Of a DNA stretch of 64,000 nucleotides, positions 1-13,139 are shown in pieces. Source of the stretch: Zygaena filipendulae (Eukaryota; Arthropoda; Insecta; Lepidoptera; Zygaenidae); contig OU015651.1 in assembly GCA_907165275.2 (NCBI GenBank), positions 766,501 through 830,500 of the forward strand, written 5' to 3'. Under the pieces are notes generated by a model. That model was not told the origin of the DNA and did no database searches. It saw only the letters and a list, made by a program, of their open reading frames with translations. How positions within the stretch are numbered: the stretch's first letter is position 1; every line of letters begins with the position of its first letter. The position numbers and the translations under genes are program-made.

Positions 1-611
1 TTTGACATGATCAAAGCCTATATCTACGTTTCTCTTTCATACCAGTTCTCGCATTTGCTACATCTCGTACTTCCATTCAACATACTGATTTTCTTCTTTC
101 ATCCATCTAATCTTTTATACTTTCTCGGTGGGTGGCCAATTGTCCTACATTAACTAAGCATCTTATATATCTAGTTTATTTACTACTGTCTTATTACTAA
201 CATACTGCTAACACTTATTGCTAACATTCCTCGTGATTGCACGTGCGTGTATTACGGGATCCCCTCGGGACATAAGCTATCCACATGCATAAGTTACTCT
301 CTGACTGGGGGATTAAAGGGTAAGTAATGCTTTTATTCAGTATACTGACACGCCTATAGATTATAGACACCATAAAATTTAGAGTATTATTTTCTTAAAA
401 AAGCATACCAGCTACAGATATTACTCCTAGATAAGTTACCAATATGAACGAAGCCTAATTGCATCTATTAAGAGAGTTCGCGCGTCTGTGTGCGAATGCG
501 CGGGACTGCACCGCGCTATTGTGTGCGTCTAATGCATAGCTTACATTTTGATATTATATAGAGCTGCTAGTTGGTTACATAAGGATTTTTTTTTTTATAT
601 TATGATGTCGA

Positions 612-939
612 ATAGGGATGTTGACGACTTTTGAAAAGCAAAATTCTAATTAGTCCGTCAGTTAGAAAATAAAAAAACAATAGACACGTATTTTTTGCTT
701 TTTTAAATAAATTAAAATATACAGAAATAAAGCGCATTAAAGTTTAGGGTGAGGGGGTCGTGACGTCACTAACCGCAAAACAGCCATACAAAATGTCAGA
801 ATAGTGACGTCACGCGAAATTTCAACTCAATATATCGCCGTTATTTTTTGATTACGTAAAAAAAGAAAAAATACGTGTCCAATATTTTTTAATAATCTAC
901 AAGACGGACTAAAAAATAAAAATTAGTCAACATGCCTAT
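612..939 (+). mobile_element. MITE family 2 ('CRE MITE'), copy 1
   Basis: About 330 bp with ends ATAGGGATGTTGAC... and ...GTCAACATGCCTAT. The body carries two TGACGTCA palindromes at 761-768 and 805-812. Other copies in the window: 6667-6994 (-), 20766-21096 (+), 21906-22232 (+), 49586-49914 (-), 52745-53071 (-, diverged) and a partial at about 18056-18190 (+). The terminal consensus is AATGGGSATGTTGACTA. No coding capacity. Confidence 0.8.
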
Positions 940-1128
940 TAAAATAAAGTCAAATATTTTTGTCAGCTATAAATAAAAACGAGCTGCAACACTTCTTATG
1001 CAATAACATCCTAATGATATTTTGAAGTACAGAAAGTACAGCTCCTCGGTTTGCGATTCGCATACAATTTGGTTAACGGCACAAAGGGAGCGGGCGCTAG
1101 CAGCAGTGGCGATGCGCCAAAATCAATT

Positions 1129-1363
1129 GGACGCAGATAAGCAATAACATGTTAACCCACAAAATTAAGTTATTGATTCAGAACAATTTATTGAGAGGTG
1201 GGGAACGTTTTTTAATTATGTGTTTACCTTATTACACTACTTAAATATGTAGCCAAATATTGAACATAAAAAATGTTGAAACAATATGGCGCTATACTTT
1301 TAAAACACGATTTACTCAAAATTTCTCCAATGTGGGTTAACACACTATTGCTTATCTATGTCC
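1129..1363. mobile_element. MITE family 1 (GGACATAGATAAGC ends), copy a
   Basis: 235 bp with inverted ends GGACGCAGATAAGCAATA... / ...TATTGCTTATCTATGTCC (about 32 bp, imperfect) and a 4-bp target duplication AATT (1125-1128, 1364-1367). There is no ORF. This family has at least eight recognisable copies here; see 11113, 31735, 36012, 36630, 37685, 37946 and 54516. Confidence 0.88.
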
Positions 1364-1974
1364 AATTATTCCTCATCAGGAGGCAAATCGCACTATTTCT
1401 TAACGACATTACCGAAACAAAACTTTTAAAACATGTAAAAAAATATCAAGCGCATTAAGTAGGTATTGCGTTATTTTAATGATAACGATTCAACTCTTAT
1501 TAATTAGATAACGGTGGTTAACCTTTGACCGAATTTGATTGAACGTCAGAACCTAGAGAAATCTGAAACAAACATATGTATAACATTTATATGACATTTA
1601 AGATTTTTTTTAGATAATATCGTTCGAAAATAGCACGTCCCTACCTTCAGCTTACCAAAATTTATATTTTTGCTTACCAAAAATAGGGTACGAACTACGA
1701 ACTTTCTATATTTCAATATTTCTATACTTTCTATATAAACGCAAAAGTGAGTTTGTTTGTTACGCTTTCACGCCTTAACCGATCATCATGAAATCATGAA
1801 ATTTCATATAAACGTTGTCTGGTATACAGAAAAGGACATAGGGTACTTTTTATCCCAGAATTCCCGTGGTAACTCCGAAATTACCGCAGGTGAAGTTGCG
1901 GTAGATTTGACAATTTTGGAGATACGATTTAGTACATATAATAATAGTATTATTCATTTTTTTGTTTTTTTTTT

Positions 1975-2200
1975 GGCACACACTACTCCATATGTGGAAG
2001 GTGCGTGTGCGACTCTAGAGGGGGGCGCGCGGCTGGCCGGCGGTGGTTGCGTTCGCCACAATGCGCCGCGCAGCGCAAAGACGTTCGTTGCTCCCGCGCA
2101 GGTCAACGACTCTTTCACCGGCGCGCGCGCACGCGGCCCGCCACTTTCGCGAACCGATCGACGACGATTTTGAACAAAAATTATACAGGTTAGCGCTCAA
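1975..2200. other. Isolated GC-rich block
   Basis: GC- and CpG-rich sequence ('ggggggcgcgcggctggccg', 'ccggcgcgcgcgcacgcggc') in AT-rich surroundings. Several overlapping short open frames exist on both strands, as GC-rich DNA allows; none looks like a protein. It could be a promoter-like island or part of an unrecognised element. Confidence 0.35.
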
Positions 2201-3745
2201 TTTTCAGCCGGAAATCCCCACTTGATTTTTGTGGAATCAACTTCGAAAAACTTATTACGCGTTTTTAAAGAAATCAAAACTTCGTAAACTGTAAAACAGC
2301 TTGTTTATCTTCAAATGGGAATTAAAAAAACTTAATAGGAATATATTCGTACAATATCAAATATCGCTCAATCTGTTCATAATTTCTTAACAATTACCAT
2401 AAAGTTTTGAACCGATTTCAAAATGTTTTATGTATTTTCGACTATACCTATTTTAGAATTAAAATTCCAGGCGGAAGCTTCGGTACTTACAAGAAATCGC
2501 TCTACACGCCGTAAATTCAAGCTCCATCCTGTATCTCAGCAAATTAACCAGATTATTAACAGAATTACTTATTGCGCTCGTTAAATGAAAAGCGAACAAA
2601 AAAAAAGATTGTTTACAATAACAGATCTATGTAATGTAACTATCGCATGTGTTTTAATGATATAGTTACAATAACTTTTACTATCTCTTCGGCCGGACAC
2701 ACGCGGCTAGCAACACACAGTGCCGTGTTATAAAAAATAAAAGTGCCCATTTTAATAATATTTAACACATGCGAATTTCTCTTTTATTGTGCGCGATTCA
2801 TTATTCGCTGCGTGAAATGTGTGTGTAACGCGTTTATGTTCATTTATGCACTCCTATTCTCTATTTGTTAATGGTTTAAAATATTTTACACTCTATGTAC
2901 CTACCGTGTCGACTTTCAGTTTTGTATAAAAAATTTACCTAAAGATTTAAAACAAAGATAAATGCTTTTGCCAATCATACTGGCTTCATAGATAAAAAAA
3001 AAAAATTATAGAGAATGTCATATTTTATAAGACGTTTTTCTGTATCAGCCCCCTGTCAACCTAATATTATTTTCTCATAAAATTTTGAGCCTTTTAAATC
3101 GGTACTCAAAGCTCCCCTAGGCTACAAATGCTACAATGTACACACATGTACTTGTTGTGTCTACAATTAAAATAATTAAAAATCACATTTAACTTACTGA
3201 AAAAAAAACTAGTAATATTGTACACTCGGCGCCAAAATAAACACTTTCGATACTAATGTTCAATCAGAAAAGTATTATAATATTTCTAATAGTAATTAAA
3301 GTTTAAATTTCGTCAGGACAGGTGTAGTTAGGTTACAAGCAGGTACACAAAGTGCAAAAGCACACAAAAATATGATAAAAAGTAGTTTATAGAAAAAGTT
3401 TACCACGTAACATTTGCAACTACAAAATTTAACTACAAATTCTCAAAGTGAAAACTTTTGGCTTCTTTTGGCTCACCTGCAGTCCTTTTTTAAAGATGGG
3501 GGAAAAACTCGCAAGTTTGCACATCACGGATCGTGACGCAAAGTGTTTACGATTCTAACCTGTATGGTTTGAAAACGCCGCGCTCAAAAAATGTTATTGC
3601 TATTTTTCGGCAATTAGGCAGTTATTCGGCTCGCCTAGCCTAGTGCATGAATTCTGTAGAAATAACATTTAAAAAAAAAAACCCTCGTATCCCATCGATA
3701 TAATAATCGGTTGCCTCTTATTTAGAGAGCAGGAATTTGATCCCA

Positions 3746-3974
3746 GGGCCCTTATTCACTATGACCAACAGCATTCCTTGCCCATAACACGCGTCCAAAA
3801 ACACAATTCCAAACGTTCCAGATGAAAAATATAAGAAATTTCTATTCTTTATGACAAAAGAAACATTGTAAATGTATTTTTTTAAAGTGAAACTTCTTTG
3901 AACATGACGGAAAAGCAATTTAAGTGGCGCCTTATCTTAACGCGGCGCGTTATGGTCATAGTGAAAAAGGGTCC
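3746..3974. mobile_element. MITE family 3 (GGGCCCTTATTCACTATGAC ends), copy 1
   Basis: About 229 bp with inverted ends GGGCCCTTATTCACTATGAC / GTCATAGTGAAAAAGGGTCC. Related copies are at 30040-30264 and 52431-52660. No coding capacity; superfamily not assigned. Confidence 0.8.
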
Positions 3975-6666
3975 AGGTCGTTTTCTGTGATTTATTTATC
4001 TTTTTTAAGGGATTAAAACTGAATTAATATCAAAATAACAGCTTTTTACTAAATGCATGTGAAAGTATACGTATATACGGGACGGTATTTATAACAAAAA
4101 ACCAATTCTTTAAAAAAGAATTCACTCTGCTCCGGCTAATATCCGAAACAGTTGAAGTAATGTGTGAAGGCTTTGGTTGGCTCACATACTGTCTCTTATA
4201 GGCATGCGTCCCAACTCCCAACAGTGGGATGCAATGCAAAATTCATAACAAAATGGTGTGTTTGAGTTTCTCTTGCAAGAGCAACTTGAGATTAAAATAT
4301 TGCATGTCATGCATGTACTGTTACGTTCATTTAGAAACGTTTGTAATATATTATGTACGTTTACATTGTAGATACCTACACAGTCATTAATTCTTTTAGT
4401 TTTTGGTAGAGTACACGTATCAATGAGAGAAGGTACATAATTATGATCAACATTATTTGAATCCATCCATACTAGTAGGTATTATAAATGCGATGTCGAT
4501 AGCTTCTTTCAGCTTTATTATAAGTGATAATAATAGATAGGTACAGGCATTGGATCAAAAATGGACTAAATGGAGATGAAAAATAACGGAGTCGTTGGCA
4601 ACGCCAGCAACTCTTCGATTAATAATAGTGGACTGTATGCGGACGGCCTGGATGTCTCTTTTACACTCGTCGGTTAAATAAAATAATTATCGAAGCTTGT
4701 TACCTCGCAATCCCGGGGTAATACTCCTTCCTGGCTTCCCTCCCACGGACACTGCGAGAGGTCCTTCAGGAACCACGGCACGGTAAATTGTCCACAAAAA
4801 AACACACGCGGAGCAGCTGCTGTTATTTAAATATTCAGAAAGACGATGAAGGAAAATCACATAATAAAATAAAAATCGCTACTTATCCGGAGGGCGAGGT
4901 TCTTCAATCAAAACCACAGAACAGAATCAATCCAGACAAAAATTATTTTTTCAAACACGCGTTCCAAACAATAATTTAAACCAATCTTGACAAATAATAA
5001 AAAGGCTTTCTTATGTGCCAGTAACTCGTTCCTATGAGCCGTGGTTCACGCATAGAGGAAGGAAAGCGCCGAATTAAGGTACATATTGACCCTCAAAATA
5101 TACGGCGAAACAAACATCGGTTTTATTATAATAGTCAACCGACGAGTGTTTGAAAATAATAAATAAAAACACAAATAAATGTTTACTGACGCCACCAGGC
5201 ATAATATCTATTGTTGACGAACAACCTCTTTTCTGACTGGCCGCTTTTTATGAGGTTTTTTATACATACCTACTATTTATATATGGCTTTTTCTATATCT
5301 AAAATTTTGTTTCGGTCCTTCTTGTCAAAAACACAAAGGAATTTACATCTAAGAAAGAATTGTGCTTCGTTATTTTGCATCCTCATTATCTATAAGGTAG
5401 ACGAAGGAGACAAGTAAAATTTTCCTGAAATTATGTAGAGCTATCAAAGCTATTTTTAACTTTCACAGATTATGAATGTATGTATGTATAATTTTATCGA
5501 ATAACGTGTTTCACTTCCCGCGGGAACTCCGTAAACCACTCCATCCTTTACCTAACCACGTGCAAAATTTGATGATGACCGGCTTAGTAGTTAGTAGTTA
5601 GGCGTGAAAGCGTACCAAACAAATAAACTCACATTCGTATTTATACATAAGGATTATTAACCTTATCATCAGTCATCACGAGCTGTCATCATCATATTGT
5701 GCGCCGTCAACTGTCACTTTCGACGGTCGCGGTACGTTACCGTGGCCTGGGTACCGCCGAGCGACTATCGCTGTTCGGTATCGACAAGTGAAAGGACGTC
5801 CCCGTTCCGTCCCCTCACTACACTACACCTAATTGGGCTGTGTTACGAGGACAGTCTATAATATTTGTGTAGCATATCCCCCTTCCCTCAGTGGATTTAA
5901 AGTCGCTAATAATTCGAAAAATTTTGTCCTTTTATCACATTTGGATTTAACGGACTGGACATTAAACTAACTATTTTATTTTTAAGTTTGATCGGAATAT
6001 AAATTTAATCACTATATAGTATAAAACAAAGTCGCTTCCCGCTGTCTGTCTGTCCCTATGTATATGTATCCTTAAAACTACGCAACGCATTTTCATGCGG
6101 GTTTCACCAATAGAGTGATTCATGAGGAAGGTTTGTATTTATATTTTATTCTGGAATTACCACGGGAACTCCGAAATTACCGCGAGTGAAACCGCGGGGG
6201 ACAGCTAGCAGTGTATTTATAAACTCAAGTCTAAAATAAAAAAAAATGATCATTTTCTTTGATCGTAGATTGAAGTTTTGGTGCAGATCATTGCATTTTG
6301 TGAAATCAGGCAGTGCGATGGGGCGTTTGGTCGGTCGGTACCCTCCGAATCGAATCTACGACTCAGAATATATCTTCGCATGCGATAAGCCTATCATGTA
6401 GAATGGTTAGCTTCAAATACTTTGGCTAGTTGTGTAGGTATAAATTATAAAGAGAAAAGATTTGTTTTTTCGCATGTTTGTTTGGTTTCTGTTTTTAATA
6501 GGTACCTACAATAGAAAAACTCTAAAACTATCTTATCATTTATCCAAATTAACGCGAGTGGGGGATCGAATAGTATTTTATAAAAAGAAATAGAGTTACA
6601 TGTACCCATCTCTTTCTACAACTATAGTTACTACTCTGTTAGCCTGGACCTCAATAGAAAATGGGC

Positions 6667-6994
6667 AATGGGCATGTTGACTAATTTTTATTTTTTAGTC
6701 CGTCTTGTAGATCATTAAAAAATATTGGACACGTATTTTTTCTTTTTTTACGTAATCAAAAAATAACGGCGATATATTGAGTTGAAATTTCGCGTGACGT
6801 CACTATTCTGACAGTTTTTATGGCGGTTTTAGCGGTTAGTGACGTCACGACCCCCTCACCCTAAACTTTAATGCGCTTTATCTCTGTATATTTTAATTTA
6901 TTTGAAAAAGCAAAAGATACATGTCTATTGTTTTTTTTATTTTCTGACGGACTAATTAGAATTTTGATTTTCAAAAGTAGTCCACATCCCCATT
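6667..6994 (-). mobile_element. MITE family 2, copy 2
   Basis: Reverse-orientation copy with both TGACGTCA palindromes kept (in gcgtgacgtcactattc and agtgacgtcacgacc). Ends AATGGGCATG and CATCCCCATT. Confidence 0.8.
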
Positions 6995-7654
6995 GATGGT
7001 CGATCTCTCTATTCTAAACTAGTTGTTCTGCGTGGTTTCACCAGCGTAAATTTCGGAGTTCCCGCGAGAATTCCGGGATAAAAAGTACGGTATATCCTTT
7101 TCTGTGCCCTTGACAACGTATATGCAAAATTTCATGATGATCGGTTGAGCCATTTAGGCGTGAAAGCGTAACAGACAGACTGATAGAGTTATTTTCGCAT
7201 TTATAGTACCTATTACCTAATAGGAATTAATCTTAACCCTTCATGGTCACACCTCTAAATGATAAAATTTACCTACAAGATTTATTTAAAATAGAAAAAT
7301 CGAAATTTGCGAGTTTTTTTTTCTATTGTTTTTAACTATTTCTATATTTTGACAAAAAAGAAATCCATTGGATTAGTTAGAAGTAATCTTAAAGGTTCGC
7401 GCCAGATTGAATTCAGAAAATTGGTGTTGTTTTTCTGCGTGGGGTCTGCTGGACCCCATATGACTACGAAGGGTTAAATTGCGATACCTACGTCCATCTA
7501 GAAAAAGAGTCATACAGACAGAACTGAGTGTTTAATACACAAAGAGCTTTCACAGGCGTCTAGACTGCAAAACCACTGCACAATTACAATACCTACTAAC
7601 TTTCATTTATCCGTCTAATATGATTCTGATGTGTTTGCAATTGCGGTAAATCTA

Positions 7655-8030
7655 ATCCCACCAAAAACATTTTCATGTAAAGTGATGCCAAGACGAGTGC
7701 CATATGACGGGCACTCTCAAAAAGTTATAGAGCCGAGCTTATAACTCTACACATCCTAACTCTACAAGGCCTGACTTCTCAAACTCTACACGTTAGTTAC
7801 AATATGTGGCTTGGCCGTTTCGTTACTGCAAGAACCTTTGTATAACAGAAATGTAATTAACAGTGGATACATTTTTCACCTTACGCTCATGTGAATGGAG
7901 CTAAATGGCCAAGCCACATATTCTGAATAAGGTGTAGAGTTTAAGAAGTTAGGTCTTGTAGAGTTAGGGTGTGTAGAGTTATAAGCTTGGCTCTACATGA
8001 GATCTGATAACTTTTTAAGAGTGCCCGTCA
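7655..8030. mobile_element. Long-TIR MITE (gacgggcactct ends)
   Basis: The two ends pair over about 90 bp: from 7708 'gacgggcactctcaaaaagttat', then the 'agcttataactctacaca' and 'taactctacaag' stretches; complement at about 7935-8030. The loop carries a second pair, 'atatgtggcttggcc' / 'ggccaagccacatat'. A relative of 7655-7760 is found reversed at 49421-49535. Confidence 0.75.
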
Positions 8031-8204
8031 ATATAATCCAAACCCAAGTTACAAGGGTTTAAAAAAACGACGAAGCACTACTGGAAAAGATAGATAGTGC
8101 ATCCGCTTCGCTTGGCTCGTCTTGGTGGGGGCACTGCCGTGCCCCCAGATAAATAAATACTTGTTTTTTCTGTTAAAAAATATCTTCAGCAATAGAATTT
8201 GACT

Positions 8205-8420
8205 GTCCGCCTTCGTGGTCGAGTGGCTCGCGCCCCAAAGGTCGTCGGTTCTATTCCCACTGGAGATATACGAAGATAGCTTTGTGTGAAATATACACGT
8301 TGAGAAGGGGGTACCAAGTCGCGAGCACCTTAAAGAATATGAGTGACGGTTCGTTTTCGAACGAATTTCAATTGATGTTTTTAATTCTTCACACTACGGA
8401 TATATTTTGCATAAAATAAA
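8205..8420 (+). mobile_element. tRNA-derived SINE
   Basis: A-box-like 'tggtcgagtggc' (8217-8228) and B-box-like 'ggttctattcccac' (about 8250-8263) in the spacing of a tRNA promoter, followed by an unrelated body. No acceptor-stem pairing, so not a tRNA gene. Confidence 0.6.
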
Positions 8421-10420
8421 TATCTTAACGATAAATTACTATTTATTTTCGGTGGTAGGGCAGTTTCTGGCATCCGGCTGGATAGCTAGGAACCAGCCAA
8501 CCACCTTCCAGTTAGTCTGTCGCCAACATTTGTCTGTCTTCCGACAGCCTCACTTGAGTCTATCCTATGTTTAGAATCTTCGATCCCACTGTCAGATAAC
8601 GTCAAGTGCGCTGTGGTCAAACGCCTAGGCTAGGTGTGTTGGCTGTAAAAATAAAAACGCATGTTGAGTTTCGTTCACAAACTAATTGAGTACGTACTAG
8701 GTAGGTACAATATTTTTATCACTCGGTTCGTTCCACACTCCGCTGTTCCGAGTTACTTACTTGCGAGCCGACCTTCGCGATGGCCTCACCGCCAAGCCAG
8801 CACGTATGCATTTATTAGTTTAATATCTACATTTGAGTACTCATGACTTCATAATTTATTTGTACTTGCGGGCCAATAAGACTAATATAAACGTTTGTTA
8901 TCTATAATTAATATTAATTAAGATTTGAGTGGTTCTAATCGATAGGATCTAAGATCCCGCGGGATTCCGGGATAAATGTACCCTATATCCTTTTCTGTAC
9001 CACTCAGGACGTGTATGAAAAATTTCATGACTCATTGAGCCGCAAACAAACAAACTCAACGACAAAAATGTTTATTGCAGATTTATTGCTTTTGAATGCA
9101 TGATCGATATAAACGAACTTGCTCTAAAAAATTATACATATACCTATCTAAGTTTTTGAGCAATACATCAAGTTGTTTACTGTTAGGTAGGTATTACCTA
9201 TATTTTAAACAATAAGTTTTAAATTCTTTGACATGTTATTTTAATCCATTCTTATTCCAATAAATCAAATCACCAAACTTTTGTAGCTTAGCTTAGGTAT
9301 TTTAATTATACGTACCTACAATAGGTAGGTATCAAAGTTTCAAGTACCTATCTACCTGCCTAATAGTAGATAATCTAGCATTCAATGTTAGTTATTTATT
9401 AGATATAAACAAACCAATGGCCTTCTCAAAACATCTGTTAAAGATAAAAGTTAAATAAAAACACTGATATGACATAAAATCACTTATTAATTTTGTAAAA
9501 GGTCGGAATACATAAATATTTGATTAACTAGGCTCAATGTGGTGCGTCCTTTGCTTGTTGATGTGACCTAAAAAAGTTGAAAACGTCAAATTTATGACGA
9601 CGCGCGAAAATTATGCAAAACGGACCACAAAATGGACAATGGCGTTGCGATGGGCTATTCGTTCAGAGCGTAGACGTTATATTCTATTTGAATTCGTTGC
9701 GTAAAATGGGCAAGTGTAAAGAGTTTTGCTCGGTGTATTATTTATTGATTGTTAAAAAACAATGGCTTGCACGCTCGTCGGCTGGCAGTAAGTCAGTGGG
9801 TCAAGGGTGCGCTGACCCACTTACCGAAGCCTCGAGCGCGCCGAAATTCGCGGGCTTACCAGTTGCTAACCTCAGATCGAGTAGGGTGGGGCTAGATATG
9901 CACAAATACAAACGCATTTAATTATATTTTGATAACCTTTAGTATTATTCGATGATTACCATCAATCATTTACATTCTTAGGTGAGAAACTTACGTTTTT
10001 AGCATTTAGGACTTTTAATTAATGGTTAAGAACATATTTACTAAAGATACCTACTAATAAATGTAATAATGATTTGTTCTCTAAATCGAATCCACTTGAT
10101 TTTACGTTCTGTGTTATTCTTTTAAAGTCTCTACACTTTGAATTGCTGGGCACAGTCTATGTTGTATTTATTCAGATTGGAACCAGTAAGTTTTTCTGCT
10201 GACGTATAGATTACAATTTACTACGATCGGTGGTCGATGGTAACCGTTTATGGTTGTCTTTGAATTAGTAAGTGTAGAACGCGTACAGACAGCCTCAGGC
10301 CGCGACGCAGGGCCGCGTCGACTCGACATTGATTCTGGTGAGTAGGTAGGTACCTACATGTCGCATTACGTAACTAAGTTTAAGGCCACTGAGAGCACTG
10401 TTGCCGACGTTGCGCATAAT

Positions 10421-10766
10421 GCGCTTATTACACTTTGCAATTTCAGAGCACCAAAATCACACTACACTAAATTGTACCCTAGAACGACTACTCTAGGTTA
10501 CATTTTAATGTAGTGTGATCACTCGCTCTCTCTCTCACTCACCGACCCTAAATTGGAACCAATTTAGGGACCAATTTAGGGTCGGTGAGTGAGAGAGAGA
10601 GAGCGAGTGATCACACTACATTAAAATGTACCCTACAGCAGTCGATTTAGAGTACAATTTAGTGTAGTGTGATTCCTCGCTCTCTCTCTCTCACTCACCG
10701 ACCCTAAATTGTTTCCGATATACAGCACTAAATTGGTGTCTTGAAATTGCAAGGTGTAATAAGCGC
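10421..10766. mobile_element. Nested foldback element with (GA)n/(CT)n arms
   Basis: Outer inverted ends 'gcgcttattacactttgcaa' / 'ttgcaaggtgtaataagcgc'. Inside, 10497-10556 and 10571-10632 are almost perfect complements (about 60 bp, including 'tagtgtgatcactcgctctc' and 'accgaccctaaattgg') around a 14-bp loop, with a third arm repeated at 10640-10711. No ORF. Confidence 0.8.
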
Positions 10767-11112
10767 TTTAGCACTGTCAGTTTTATATCTGGTACGTTTT
10801 TCACGGGTGTAGCATCAAATAACTATAATATAATTTGTCTATCTTACCACTACTATACTAGATAAGAAGTTCTGAAGTAGGTACCTACCTAGCTAAAACT
10901 TGGTGATGCAAGTTCAAACTAAGAAGATCTAAGTAATTTCAGGGTTACCCACATATTTTTCGAGTGTACCTACAGTGTACATGTATATGATATGCAAGCG
11001 AAATTTTAGCAATTCCACCATTTGTTTTAATTGCTAATAGACTAAGTAAAAATATTTTTGCATGTTGGTAGCTGAGGTTGGTAGGACACTTTCTAATCCG
11101 GCTAGAATAACT

Positions 11113-11418
11113 GGACATAGATAAGCAATAGTGTGTTAACCCACACTGGAGAAATTGTGATTAAATTAAAGTTTTAAAATTATTGCGCCATTTTGTGTCA
11201 AATTTTTTATGTTCAATATTTAGTTACATATTTAAAAAATGTAATAAATCAAAATCAAAATCAAAAAAATCAAAAATTATTTATTATTTTATTAAATTAA
11301 TTTATTAAAATTATATAAGGTAAACACATAATTAAAAAACGTTCTCTAAATCTCAATAAAACATTCTGAATCAATAACTTCATTTTGTGGGTTAACATGT
11401 TATTGCTTATCTGTATCC
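11113..11418. mobile_element. MITE family 1, copy b, in the ARL16 upstream region
   Basis: Flanked by AACT on both sides (11109-11112, 11419-11422). It is longer than the others (306 bp) because of an internal AT-rich expansion with 'atcaaaatcaaaa' repeats at about 11247-11320. Its right end lies 184 bp before the ARL16 ATG. Confidence 0.88.
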
Positions 11419-11602
11419 AACTAGAACTTCACTAGAATAACTATCGCCATCTATTATCGAATAGCTCACGCGGGATTCCGTTGCTTAGCAATCAGTTCAT
11501 GTGATTGTTAGTCAACTTTTTGAGACGAATAGTCTATTCCATAATTTATAAATTTTATTTCTAATAAATACCTACCAATCGGTATGAATCACGGCGTTCA
11601 AA

Positions 11603-13041
11603 ATGGACGACCAAGAAAAGAAAATTAGTATACTGTGTTTAGGCCCAAAAGGTTCCGGGAAAACGACATTACTAAAGAAGCTACAGGATGCTGAGGGAAT
11701 AGATAATACCTATAACCCAGTGCCCACTATTGGCACGAATATCTATGATGTCCACTATGTGAACAAAAGTGGGAAGAAGCAAGTTGTGACAATCAGAGAA
11801 GTGGGAGGAGAGATGGCGCCACTTTGGAGCAATTATTTGGACGGAGTCGAAAAGGTGAGAAACTGGCCAAGTGCAGCGAAGGCTTCCGTAGCGAAGAATA
11901 ATAACGTATCACCTTTAATATTCACAGTTAATAATAAAGTTGTTTTTTTTTTTTCGCGAATATTCTGAAGAAGAAGAAGAAAAAAACGAAGAGAAATATT
12001 GAATTAACGACTGCTAAATTTGACCAATAGACTTCGTACCAAAAATTACACCTCGCTTACTGATTTCAATTGAATCATCTTTGCCCTAAACCTAATAAAT
12101 GTCCAATAACTTTTCGTGTTACAACCAAACTAAGTAGGTATGTACGTATATTTCAGCTGATATTTGTGGTGGACACATCAAACCTATGCCAGATATCGGC
12201 AGCCGCTGTGATGCTTTACACACTACTCGCTGAGCCTAGACTCAAAAATGCTAAGGTATCCTAATTGTATTTTGTTGTAGTGGTAGTATTTTAACACGTT
12301 AGCGCGTCAATTTGTTCGTAACCTTGACAGAAGGTCTACAATGAAGGTCTAGATCGAAGGTCTCTGCAGTTTGTACATGACGTAGACGAAGACGTAGATT
12401 ATGATGTACCTACGGTTTTAGACCAACTACCTTAACCTACAGTTCACATCGAAAGTATATAAAATTTCATTAATCAACATAAATTTTTGAAAATTATTAC
12501 GATTATTATGACTATATTTAGATAGCTACACTACTAGCTGTTCCCCGCGGTTTCACCGGTGTTAATTTTGAAGTTCCCGGGGAATTCCGGGACAAAAACT
12601 ACCCAATGTCTGTACCCCTGACAACATGTATGCAAAATTTCATGGTTATCGGTTGACCAGTTAAGGCGTGAAAGCGACAGACAGACAGATAGGAGTTACT
12701 TTTGCATTTATGTATTATTATTAATAGGGATTGGCAGCCCTTTAAAAGGAATTTCCATATTCCTAGTTAAATGGCTCCACTGCTGATTTCAGTTTAACAC
12801 TAAAACGAGATAAACTTCCTATTAATTTTAGTTCATGTTAGTGCTGAGCAAGATGGACGCCGCGTACCGTCAGATGCGTAACGAAGCGCTGCTCATGCTG
12901 CAAAGGTCGCGACTGAACGCGGAGCTGCAGCAGCATGCGCCTGCGCTGCTTGAAGCATCGCCACTGACAGGGGAAGGGGTCGACGCGCTGAAGACTTTCA
13001 TCGCCGAAACCAAGCCAGCTGCATTGATGCCCATCATTTGA
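11603..13041 (+). CDS. ARL16: ARF-like small GTPase, ARL16-type (3 coding exons)
   Basis: Exons 11603-11854, 12157-12255 and 12832-13041 join in phase 0 at both junctions (donors gtgaga and gtatcc, acceptors tttcag and ttttag) to give 186 residues. Seen: P-loop GPKGSGKT at residues 14-21; EVGGE at 66-70 in the place of the ARF switch II DxGGQ; LVLSKMD with the G4 motif SKMD at 123-126; EASPLTGEG at about 158-166 as the G5 region. The start ATG has a strong context (aaaATGg). The length and a TIREVGGEMAPLW-like switch II match ARL16, an atypical ARF-like protein. Two ARF hallmarks are absent: there is no Gly2 for myristoylation, and the switch II Gln is replaced, which fits ARL16 rather than ARF1-type proteins. 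The expected role is as a cytosolic GTP-binding regulator, linked in mammals to cilia and trafficking (family knowledge). A polyadenylation signal AATAAA lies at 13134-13139. The alternative reading is another divergent ARL; I consider ARL16 the best fit. Confidence 0.88.
12533..12718 (-). repeat. TTCCCGCGGGAA-core repeat in ARL16 intron 2
   Basis: 'ctgttccccgcggtttcacc' to 'gttacttttgcatttatgtatta', the 'ggcgtgaaagcg' type, reversed. Confidence 0.75.
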
Positions 13042-13133
13042 AGCAGCTTTTTCACACTAATAATCCGATATACGCTGCAAGCACATGATTGAATGTTGAC
13101 ACAGTTTATCGTTGCCTCACAGCATGTAATTGT

Positions 13134-13139
13134 AATAAA
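13134..13139 (+). terminator. Polyadenylation signal for ARL16
   Basis: AATAAA lies 93 nt after the ARL16 stop codon and is the first such hexamer downstream. Confidence 0.6.

Larger units (their letters stand above)
2200..10420. other. Gene-free stretch with scattered repeats
   Basis: Apart from the elements listed separately (3746, 5488, 6011, 6667, 7030, 7655, 8205, 8955) I see no coding signal. A retroposon piece resembling the intron 5 element ('ggtagggcagtttctggcat', 'cggctggatagctagg') is at 8452-8560. A 102-codon frame at 9613-9921 begins with ATG but matches nothing I know. Confidence 0.5.

Noticed and set aside
9613..9921. 102-codon frame starting with ATG
   Set aside because: No recognisable domain, mixed composition, no splice or neighbour support; likely chance.
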